This document shows, one piece after another, positions 16,083 to 21,732 of a stretch of DNA of 21,732 bases (positions are counted from its first letter, which is position 1; every line of letters begins with the position of its first letter). The notes beneath the pieces are model-generated. The model was not told the DNA's origin, ran no database searches, and saw only the letters and a list, made by a program, of their open reading frames with translations. This DNA comes from an uncultured Bacilli bacterium (GTDB taxonomy: Bacteria > Bacillota_I > Bacilli_A > RF39 > UBA660), in contig CAKOMY010000014.1 in the NCBI GenBank assembly GCA_934096815.1, forward strand, positions 1 through 21,732. The letters run 5' to 3'. The position numbers and the translations under genes were made by a program.

Positions 16083-16745
16083 CTAACATGAGGTTAAATC
16101 ACTAAGAGATGTACCTGCTTGACCACATACATATATTTTTAAATTCATTTTTCCACCAATAGCGCTATTTGGTATATAAAATGTATTACCACTTGAATCA
16201 TTATATTTATTTCCTAACCATACTTTTAAGCGATATGATTTACTATTTTTTCCTGAAGTAGTTGACAAATTTGCTTTTGTTGCTATTTCTATTTTGCTAA
16301 ATGATGAAGTTGTACTTATTTGTTTTGGAGTACAATTACTCGCTGTAAAAGCAGTTGAAGAAACATCTACTCCATCGTTTCCTTCAATTAAACAATATTT
16401 TACAAATCTAGCATCTAATGCTGTAGTTGAATCTGATGTAAGAAAAACCCGGTAAGTATAAGGAACATTCATAGTTGAACTAGTTCCAGAATTAATTACT
16501 TTAAAATTGTAGATATTGCTAGTATTTGATATTGCTACATCATCTTCTAGTGGATCAGTTGCTAAAGTAATTGTACTTCCATTTGTAAAATCAATTGTTA
16601 GTTTACCAGTTTTAGACTCATAAGAACTTGTTGTGGTTATGCCTCTTAGAAGCGCAGATGAGGTACCTATTATGAGTAAACTTAGTAGCACAAAAGAAAA
16701 AATAGATAATGTGACTTGTTTTTTGATTAATTTTTCCATATGCAT
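16083..16745 (-). CDS. Secreted surface protein with SipW-type (TasA/camelysin-like) signal
   Basis: 220 residues. A hydrophobic segment (11-27) is followed by GTSSALLRG, matching the signal peptides cut by SipW-type signal peptidases in TasA and camelysin. The mature part is Ser/Thr-rich and beta-rich (KTGKLTIDFTNG, NIYNFKVINSGTSSTMNVPYTYRVFLTSD), like the TasA/CalY fold of fibre-forming matrix proteins. Three or four cysteines, two of them near the C-terminus, could form disulfides. The start ATG (16745) has AGAGGT 7 nt upstream; the ATG two codons later is too far from it. It is the first gene of a four-gene unit with its own promoter. No sipW gene is in the window. Role in matrix or fibres is inferred. 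Confidence 0.75.
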   Translation of the reverse strand: MHMEKLIKKQVTLSIFSFVLLSLLIIGTSSALLRGITTTSSYESKTGKLTIDFTNGSTITLATDPLEDDVAISNTSNIYNFKVINSGTSSTMNVPYTYRVFLTSDSTTALDARFVKYCLIEGNDGVDVSSTAFTASNCTPKQISTTSSFSKIEIATKANLSTTSGKNSKSYRLKVWLGNKYNDSSGNTFYIPNSAIGGKMNLKIYVCGQAGTSLSDLTSC

Positions 16746-16771
16746 ATCAATAACCTCTATTTTCTATATCA

Positions 16772-16800
16772 ATAATAGCAAATAATAAATTTTTTAGCAA
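16772..16800 (-). promoter_or_regulatory. Promoter of the surface-protein operon
   Basis: On the minus strand, -35 TTGCTA (16800..16795), a 17-nt spacer and extended -10 TGC-TATTAT ending at 16772. The start site would lie about 20 bp before the ATG at 16745. It is back-to-back with the rpsT promoter. Confidence 0.65.
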
Positions 16801-16812
16801 TAATTAATTGCT
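16796..16812. repeat. Inverted repeat AGCAAT-N5-ATTGCT between divergent promoters
   Basis: A perfect 6-bp palindrome with a 5-bp centre spans the two facing -35 elements, TTGCTA for the surface operon and TTGCTT for rpsT. It may simply reflect two similar -35 boxes. An operator role is possible but unsupported. Confidence 0.5.
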
Positions 16813-16836
16813 TTTTTACAATAACTTTAGTATAAT
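16808..16836 (+). promoter_or_regulatory. Promoter of rpsT
   Basis: -35 TTGCTT (16808-16813), 17-nt spacer and perfect -10 TATAAT (16831-16836). The predicted start is about 25 nt before the rpsT ATG, with AAAGGAG (16853-16859) in the leader. Confidence 0.7.
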
Positions 16837-16868
16837 CAATATTGAATTTTGGAAAGGAGTGCCTAGGT

Positions 16869-17132
16869 ATGCCTAATATTAAGAGCTCAAAAAAATCAGT
16901 TAAAACTGATAAAGTACAAACAGCATCTAATACTTCATATACTTCAAGAGTTAAAAATAGTATTAAAAAATTAGAAAAAGCTGTTAAAGAAAATGATAAA
17001 GAAAAAGCAAGTGGCATTTTAAAAACAGCTGTATCTAATTTAGATAAATGTTCTAGTAAAGGTTTAATAAAGAAAAATACTTGTGCTAGACAAAAAGCAA
17101 GATTAAATAAAAAAGTTAAAGAAATGAATTAA
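16869..17132 (+). CDS. rpsT: 30S ribosomal protein S20
   Basis: 87 residues, the usual S20 length. It binds 16S rRNA early in assembly of the small subunit. The sequence begins MPNIKSSKKSVKTD and ends with the basic ARQKARLNKKVKEMN, as in other S20 proteins. The start is the ATG at 16869, 9 nt after AAAGGAG; the longer frame from TTG at 16842 would absorb that ribosome site. It has its own promoter and a terminator that overlaps its end, so it is monocistronic. S20 in many bacteria regulates its own translation; no such site can be read here. Confidence 0.97.
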   Translation: MPNIKSSKKSVKTDKVQTASNTSYTSRVKNSIKKLEKAVKENDKEKASGILKTAVSNLDKCSSKGLIKKNTCARQKARLNKKVKEMN

Positions 17133-17147
17133 TCATTTCTTTTTTTT
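17121..17147 (+). terminator. Terminator of rpsT
   Basis: Stem GAAATGA/TCATTTC (17121-17139) with a 5-nt loop holding the rpsT TAA is followed by eight T. The last codons of rpsT form the 5' arm. Confidence 0.9.
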
Positions 17148-17178
17148 AGATTATTTGATATATTTTTAATGTGATGAT

Positions 17179-18087
17179 ATGAAAAAGATATTTAAATTTA
17201 TTTTTTATTTAATTTTAATAGGGATAATATATTATAATAGATACGAAATTGTAAATGAAATTTCAAGTTTACTTGATTCTAACCATAAAGTTGTACTAGA
17301 TGAGCCAAATAAGTATTTTAAAAATAAAAATTATTCTTATGTTAAACAAAGTGCTGATTTTATTCCTTATAGTATGCAAGATTTAATTAATATTTATTAT
17401 TCAGTATTAGATAGAGGTTATAAAGATTTTACATTTTATTGTCCTAAGGAATATTTAAATTGTGTAAGTGATATTGAGAAGATTAGTGCAGCAGATAGTA
17501 CTATTTTATCAAATTTAAATTATTTTGTTTCTCCATTTAATAGTGAAAAGAAAATAACAACTTCTTACTCTACTACTGGGGAGGTTAATATAGTGGTTGA
17601 TAAATTGTATAATGATGAAGAAATAAAGGCAGTTAATCAAAAGATTGATGAAATAATAAAAAGTGTTATAACTGATGATATGGCTTTAGAAGATAAAATA
17701 TTAGCAATTCATGATTATATTATAAATACGACCAAATATGATAGCGAGGCTTTAAATGGTAACTCTACTTACAAATCTTATATAAGCTATGGAACTTTAT
17801 TGCAAGGATATTCAACTTGTAATGGTTATGCTGATGCAATAGCTTTATTTTTAGACCGTTTTGGTGTTCCAAATATAAGAGTTGCGTCATCATCTCATGT
17901 ATGGAATGCGGTATATTTAAATAATAAGTGGCTCCATTTAGACTTAACTTGGGATGATCCAATAACGGAAGGCTCAAATAGAGATACTTTACTTCATAAA
18001 TTTTATTTAATAGATACTCCTACTTTAGAAGGTTATAATATAACTGAACACGAATATGATAAATCTATCTTTTTAGAAGTTTCTTAA
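17179..18087 (+). CDS. Membrane-anchored transglutaminase-like protein
   Basis: 302 residues. An N-terminal membrane anchor (about 4-19, YLILIGIIYY) is followed by a helical region and a C-terminal transglutaminase-core domain with the Cys-His-Asp triad: C214 in GYSTCNGYADA, H240 in SSSHVWNAVYLN and D255 in WLHLDLTWDDP. Bacterial members of this fold are mostly proteases or amide-forming enzymes of the envelope, so it probably acts on outside protein or wall substrates. The start has only a weak GTGATGAT ribosome site. It follows the rpsT terminator, so it must use its own promoter in the roughly 30-bp gap or read-through. Its 3' end overlaps the convergent AI-2E gene by 23 bp. Confidence 0.85.
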   Translation: MKKIFKFIFYLILIGIIYYNRYEIVNEISSLLDSNHKVVLDEPNKYFKNKNYSYVKQSADFIPYSMQDLINIYYSVLDRGYKDFTFYCPKEYLNCVSDIEKISAADSTILSNLNYFVSPFNSEKKITTSYSTTGEVNIVVDKLYNDEEIKAVNQKIDEIIKSVITDDMALEDKILAIHDYIINTTKYDSEALNGNSTYKSYISYGTLLQGYSTCNGYADAIALFLDRFGVPNIRVASSSHVWNAVYLNNKWLHLDLTWDDPITEGSNRDTLLHKFYLIDTPTLEGYNITEHEYDKSIFLEVS

Positions 18088-19036
18088 AAGGCTTATAATA
18101 TAAATATAAGCTTTTTATTATGCTTACTAAAGGTGTTGAGATAAGCATACCTATAATTCCAAAGAAATGACCAAAAATAATTAAACCAATTAAAATAATG
18201 ATAGGATGGATATTAAGAGATTTACTCATAATAATTGGATGAATAAAAGTTGATTCTATAAACTGCAAAATAATTATTAAAATTAAAGCATATATTCCTA
18301 TTCTTTTGGAAACGGTAAAACCAATTAAAATAGCAGGAACTCCACCAATATAAGGTCCAATATAAGGAATAATATTTGTTATAGTAATAAGAAAAGATAA
18401 TAATAGTACATATGGCATTTTAATTATTTTAAATGAGAGAATTGTCATAACAAATAAAATAACTGCATCTAAAAGAGTTCCTTTAACAAATAATCTTAAA
18501 TTAGTACTAATTTCATTAATTAATTTACTGGGAGTATATTTAGCAATAAATCTCGTTATTTTTTTATTATCAACTAGAAAGTAATAAGATATAAATAAAC
18601 TATAAAATAAGTTTAGGATAATATCTTTAACACTTATCGTAATATTTATTAATTTATAGCTTAATTGTTTAACATCTATTTTAGATAAAATATGGTTAGG
18701 TATACGGTTATAAATACTTTCTAACATTGGAATAATATGTTTAGATTCATCTCTAATAAAGGGAACTAAAAAATAGCCAAATATTAAAATTACAACTATA
18801 ATTAAAAAATAACATATAATCGTACTAACCGTATAACTATAATTTCTACTCAATCTATTAACTATTGGTTTTAATATCCAAGCTATAACATAACCAATTA
18901 AAACAGGACTTATTAAGTTAAAAATTGTACAACAAAAATTAGTTATCTTACACTCTCTTATTACTACTAATAAAAGTAAGATATCTACTAATATAATTAA
19001 TAATTTTAATAATTTTGAATTCCTAATTTTAACCAT
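18065..19036 (-). CDS. AI-2E family (YtvI/TqsA-like) membrane permease
   Basis: 323 residues, about eight transmembrane segments in a family also called UPF0118. The family signature IPYIGPYIGGVPA and the conserved tail FIHPIIMSKSLNIHP ... GIIGMLISTPLVSIIK are clear. Family members export diverse small molecules, and one was linked to autoinducer-2, but the substrate here cannot be assigned. The ATG at 19036 lacks a Shine-Dalgarno sequence; a -10-like TAAAAT (19047-19042) lies 5 nt before it, suggesting a leaderless or weakly translated message. The convergent transglutaminase gene overlaps its last 23 bases. Confidence 0.88.
   Translation of the reverse strand: MVKIRNSKLLKLLIILVDILLLLVVIRECKITNFCCTIFNLISPVLIGYVIAWILKPIVNRLSRNYSYTVSTIICYFLIIVVILIFGYFLVPFIRDESKHIIPMLESIYNRIPNHILSKIDVKQLSYKLINITISVKDIILNLFYSLFISYYFLVDNKKITRFIAKYTPSKLINEISTNLRLFVKGTLLDAVILFVMTILSFKIIKMPYVLLLSFLITITNIIPYIGPYIGGVPAILIGFTVSKRIGIYALILIIILQFIESTFIHPIIMSKSLNIHPIIILIGLIIFGHFFGIIGMLISTPLVSIIKSLYLYYKPFKKLLKR
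18086..18120 (+). terminator. Terminator of the transglutaminase-like gene
   Basis: A stem of up to 12 bp (18086-18097 with 18105-18116, one G-T pair) around AGGCTTATA is followed by TTTTTATT. It lies inside the coding end of the convergent AI-2E gene. On the minus strand the hairpin could also act in reverse, with a weaker T tract. Confidence 0.75.
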
Positions 19037-19059
19037 ATTTTATTTTAAGTAGAATAAAT

Positions 19060-19086
19060 AAAAAAATACCACTATTAAATGGTATT
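19060..19086 (-). terminator. Terminator of trmB
   Basis: Stem AATACCA/TGGTATT (19065-19086) with an 8-nt loop is followed on the minus strand by seven T. It includes part of the trmB stop codon. Confidence 0.85.
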
Positions 19087-19723
19087 AATCTTCATATACA
19101 GCATCTACATAATAGATTGGTCTTCCCTCTTTAAAATATTGTTTTTCATAATTAGTCATAATATTTGGAATATTTCTTTCATCATGATGTAAATCTAAAC
19201 TTACTTTTTCAAATGTATACCAGTAACTAGAAAGATATTCTAAAGAATAAGCAAAGAATCCTTTATTATCAGTTTTTAGTATAATATGTTTATGTTTTTT
19301 AAAGATTCGATCATATAATCTTAAATATACTGGATGAGTAAATCTTCTTTTTTCATCTTGTTTTTTAGGCCATGGATCACAAAATGTTAAATAAATGGTG
19401 TCTATTTCTTTACCAAAAATATTTATTATTTCTTTTGCATCAATGTTTATTAATTTTAAATTTGGTAATTTTTTATTTTCTAAATTATCAACAGCCATAA
19501 CCATTTGAGAATCTACTACTTCTAAACCAATAAAATTGATATTAGGAAAATTTTTAGCCATATCAATAATAAAATCTCCTCTACCCATTCCAAGTTCTAA
19601 ATGAATCGGATTTGAGTTACCAAATAATTCTTTCCATTTATTTTTATATTTTTCAGGATTATTTACTACATAGGGACTATTCTTAACTATTTTATCCGCA
19701 TTTTTTATTACTTTATATTGCAT
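19085..19723 (-). CDS. trmB: tRNA (guanine-N7-)-methyltransferase
   Basis: 212 residues, standard TrmB length. It methylates G46 in the variable loop of tRNA using S-adenosylmethionine. The SAM-binding loop is LELGMGRGDF (42-51), and the family signature YLTFCDPWPKK (111-121) with the following KRRFTHP and KTDNKGFF is present. AGAAGG gives the ribosome site, and a good extended -10 promoter lies upstream inside the end of the HD gene. A terminator overlaps the stop codon. Confidence 0.96.
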   Translation of the reverse strand: MQYKVIKNADKIVKNSPYVVNNPEKYKNKWKELFGNSNPIHLELGMGRGDFIIDMAKNFPNINFIGLEVVDSQMVMAVDNLENKKLPNLKLINIDAKEIINIFGKEIDTIYLTFCDPWPKKQDEKRRFTHPVYLRLYDRIFKKHKHIILKTDNKGFFAYSLEYLSSYWYTFEKVSLDLHHDERNIPNIMTNYEKQYFKEGRPIYYVDAVYED

Positions 19724-19748
19724 AATTATTTTCCTTCTTTCTTTGTTA

Positions 19749-19777
19749 ATTATAACAATTTATTAAAAGTTTGTATA
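19749..19777 (-). promoter_or_regulatory. Promoter of trmB
   Basis: -35 TATACA (19777..19772), 17-nt spacer and extended -10 TGTTATAAT ending at 19749, all on the minus strand. It lies at the 3' end of the HD-domain gene, so trmB can be transcribed on its own. Confidence 0.6.
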
Positions 19778-20710
19778 TCTAATATTTTTAACTAAAGGAT
19801 TTAATTTACGATTTTTGATATTTGCTTTAGTAGGAGTAACATCTTTTTTCATATTTTGATACTTATAGAATAGTTCTTTAATTATTTTATCATCACAATA
19901 TTTTATTAAATCAAATATTTGTTTATCAGTTAAAACATATAATTCTTCATAATTTATTAATCTTAAATCTATTAATCTTTTTACAATTATAGATAAAATA
20001 TTCATCTCTTCATAATCATCAGTTTGTCTTGTTAAATTATTTACAATATCATTAAGTTCAACTGCTCTATCAGCAACATACACATCATCAAAAGCAAATT
20101 CTTCTTCATTATTTTCATTTATAGTTGTTATTATATGAGGATATATTTTGCTTATTTCATCGATTGTTAAATCCCTTGACCAAGCAAGATTATTTAAAAA
20201 TATAAAATCTAATCTATCAGCGCATAAACAAGGTCTAGGTAAATCGACAACACTTTTATCTTTAAAACTAGATATTTCTTTTATATTTACGCCAATCCTT
20301 GTAAAATAGTTAAATAATTCAGGATCATAAGTTTTAACATATTCTTCTAAATTTAATTCAGTACTTTCTTGATTCAGGTAATCACCATTTAAATAATCAA
20401 CAACGTGAGATAACGCTGGCGTGGTGGCATCATGAAATAAAGCAGCAAGAGTTAATATATCATCATAAGTTTTATTCCAAACATGTAACGAACAAGATAT
20501 AGAATGATCTAATCTAGATATATCATATTTAAAATTATAAACACTTGTGCTGGCATTAATAGCTCCACAAAAATAACTTACATCTTTTAATCTCATTAAA
20601 GTTTTACTCTCAATAAATGGAATTAAAATTTTAGGAAAATGAGGAGATATTATTTTAAAATATTCTTTAATTTCAGGATTTAAATTTTCATAGTATTCAT
20701 TAAATTTCAT
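19763..20710 (-). CDS. HD-domain phosphohydrolase-like protein
   Basis: 315 residues from ATG 20710, chosen because AAGGTGAT lies just upstream; the frame continues to 20761 without a better site. The HD metal-binding motifs are visible: His69 in SRLDHS, His93-Asp94 in ALFHD, His102 in ALSH and Asp165 in CADRLDF. This layout is like dNTP- or nucleotide-phosphohydrolases of the HD superfamily. The C-terminal third is basic (KANIKNRKLNPLVKNIR). No signal peptide. It has a good promoter and its message probably runs on toward trmB, though trmB also has its own. The substrate is unknown. Confidence 0.85.
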   Translation of the reverse strand: MKFNEYYENLNPEIKEYFKIISPHFPKILIPFIESKTLMRLKDVSYFCGAINASTSVYNFKYDISRLDHSISCSLHVWNKTYDDILTLAALFHDATTPALSHVVDYLNGDYLNQESTELNLEEYVKTYDPELFNYFTRIGVNIKEISSFKDKSVVDLPRPCLCADRLDFIFLNNLAWSRDLTIDEISKIYPHIITTINENNEEEFAFDDVYVADRAVELNDIVNNLTRQTDDYEEMNILSIIVKRLIDLRLINYEELYVLTDKQIFDLIKYCDDKIIKELFYKYQNMKKDVTPTKANIKNRKLNPLVKNIRYTNF

Positions 20711-20728
20711 TTTATCACCTTGGTTTAT

Positions 20729-20757
20729 ATAATAAGTGATTACGAAATTTAAGTCAA
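20729..20757 (-). promoter_or_regulatory. Promoter of the HD-domain gene
   Basis: -35 TTGACT (20757..20752), 17-nt spacer and -10 TATTAT ending at 20729 on the minus strand, close to consensus. A start site about 12 bp before the ATG is expected, with AAGGTGAT in the leader. Confidence 0.75.
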
Positions 20758-20759
20758 AC

Positions 20760-20786
20760 AAAAAATTCAGTTTTTAAGCTGAATTT
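20760..20786 (-). terminator. Terminator of the right-edge ELWRIIG-domain gene
   Basis: An 8-bp stem AAATTCAG/CTGAATTT (20763-20786) with an 8-nt loop runs directly into six T on the minus strand, and includes part of the stop codon. Confidence 0.85.
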
Positions 20787-21732
20787 AAAATGATAATTTA
20801 TACGGATTGTCCCTTTCACCTGTGCCTGAAGTTATTTTTACATTTTGTAATAGATATATGGATGGTTTAATAGATTTTGCATACACTACGGAGTCTTCAG
20901 TTATAATTCCATTAGATCCATAAGTTATAAACATTAAATGATTATCTGAGATACTATGACTCATCGTAAATAACCATTCTTTATTATTTAACCAATTACT
21001 ATTTTTACATCTGACATTTGTATAATCATATGTATTATTTGAATATATTAATCCAGCTCTTAAATCTTTACGACATTCTTTATCTGTTGATGCATATCCA
21101 TAATCACTTGCATATATGAGACCAATTTTACCTAGCCAGGTGCTTGGTCTGTTATTATTGTATGTTATCGTATCTCTTTCGTTTTCATATTGAATTTTAG
21201 TATATAAATTATATGGTTTTGTGCCACTATATTTACCGCCACCTATATTCCACAATGTTTCACTTATCATTCTCTGATACTTTGATTTTATTGTTTTTGT
21301 ATAATCAAATATCGCGGTTTGTTGATTATTTTTTCCATTGTACCATTTTTTACTTGAAGTTAGTGTTAAATCTAAATAATCATTATTTAATTCTTCCATT
21401 ATTTTTGAACTTAGCCAATTGCTACTTCCTCGCCCACTATTGTTACTCTCTTCACTTGTATCATAAGAATATAAACCAAGAGAAACATTTCTAACTAGCT
21501 TTAGTTTTTGACTTGTTACACTTTCTGAATCTGTGACATTAAAGATTCCTATGATGCGCCATAACTCTCCGGTATTTCCAAATTCAACATAATTTTTTAC
21601 TTCACTATCTGAACCACTATATCTTATATTGGCATCATTTGTATCATCCATTAGTAATCCATTATTTTCTTTATCTTCATTATATAATTTTGTTATATAA
21701 TCTACTCCTGTTTCATTTTCATAGTTTACTAC
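20785..21732 (-). CDS. Second ELWRIIG-domain protein, 5' end outside the window
   Basis: The frame is open to the right edge: ahead of the first ATG (21651) it reads DYITKLYNEDKENNGLL, which aligns with the pilin-like protein, so that ATG is not the true start. The visible 315 residues are the same domain as residues 272-582 of the pilin-like gene. Shared blocks are DDTNDANIRY, NYVEFGN, ELWRIIG, SLGLYSY, ELNNDYLDL, WNIGG, RPSTWLGKIGLIYASDYGYAS and TGERDNPYKL. The N-terminus, which would show whether it is also a prepilin-type or otherwise exported protein, is missing. The domain may bind a ligand at the cell surface; no known family could be fixed by eye. Confidence 0.75.
   Translation of the reverse strand, partial: VVNYENETGVDYITKLYNEDKENNGLLMDDTNDANIRYSGSDSEVKNYVEFGNTGELWRIIGIFNVTDSESVTSQKLKLVRNVSLGLYSYDTSEESNNSGRGSSNWLSSKIMEELNNDYLDLTLTSSKKWYNGKNNQQTAIFDYTKTIKSKYQRMISETLWNIGGGKYSGTKPYNLYTKIQYENERDTITYNNNRPSTWLGKIGLIYASDYGYASTDKECRKDLRAGLIYSNNTYDYTNVRCKNSNWLNNKEWLFTMSHSISDNHLMFITYGSNGIITEDSVVYAKSIKPSIYLLQNVKITSGTGERDNPYKLSF

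Noticed and set aside
16842..16868. Upstream extension of rpsT from a TTG start.
   Set aside because: It would bury the AAAGGAG ribosome site inside the gene; S20 proteins start at MPNIK as here.
20711..20761. Longer start for the HD-domain protein (17 extra residues).
   Set aside because: The promoter and AAGGTGAT ribosome site lie within this stretch and point to ATG 20710.
1..21732. Search for tRNA, rRNA, CRISPR arrays, insertion sequences and prophage genes.
   Set aside because: No cloverleaf, regularly spaced repeats, transposase or integrase motifs, or terminal inverted repeats were seen in this reading.

Overview
The window is a very AT-rich chromosomal segment, with the standard code (TGG for Trp) and mostly TAA stops. 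It carries classic AAGGAG-type ribosome sites, SigA-like promoters and many short hairpin/T-tract terminators. Gene content points to a Gram-positive lineage that keeps a peptidoglycan wall: FtsW, a DacA/DacF-type carboxypeptidase, an NlpC/P60-like hydrolase, a lipoprotein and homologues of Bacillus YlbJ and YlbL. My inference is an uncultured gut-type Bacilli lineage of the RF39 or Erysipelotrichales kind; no marker in the window fixes this.

Layout. Nearly all genes are on the minus strand; only the ylbJ homologue, rpsT and a transglutaminase-like gene are on plus. From left to right: the start of an unrecognised gene, mutS, the YlbL-type PDZ/Lon-like protease divergent from the YlbJ-like membrane protein, then a two-gene operon ftsW -> large prepilin-signal protein. 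Next come a two-TM hypothetical, a frameshifted response regulator, an NlpC/P60-like protein with an ESX-like helical head, an intergenic stretch with coding remnants, the carboxypeptidase, and a Tim44-like pseudogene behind a small Cys-rich protein. After these lie a lipoprotein, a four-gene surface-protein operon, rpsT, the transglutaminase-like gene, an AI-2E family permease, trmB, an HD-domain protein, and the 3' part of a second protein with the same C-terminal domain as the pilin-like one.

How it fits together. The centre is rich in cell-envelope functions: septal wall synthesis, wall trimming, a possible wall hydrolase with a WalR-like site upstream, surface proteins and a lipoprotein. 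Housekeeping genes for mismatch repair, tRNA m7G46 methylation and ribosomal protein S20 are interspersed. Three genes between about 8.5 and 12.7 kb are decayed. Many terminators overlap stop codons or lie inside convergent genes, a sign of compaction.

The most interesting items are: (1) the unit 16745-13752, with its own promoter and terminator, encoding a secreted SipW-type surface protein, two helical/SH3-like cytosolic proteins and a small acidic protein; (2) the translationally coupled ftsW-pilin pair whose pilin ends in an uncharacterised 'ELWRIIG' domain repeated at the right edge; (3) the ESX-like/NlpC-P60 fusion with a WalR-type direct repeat upstream; (4) the two-insertion response regulator pseudogene.
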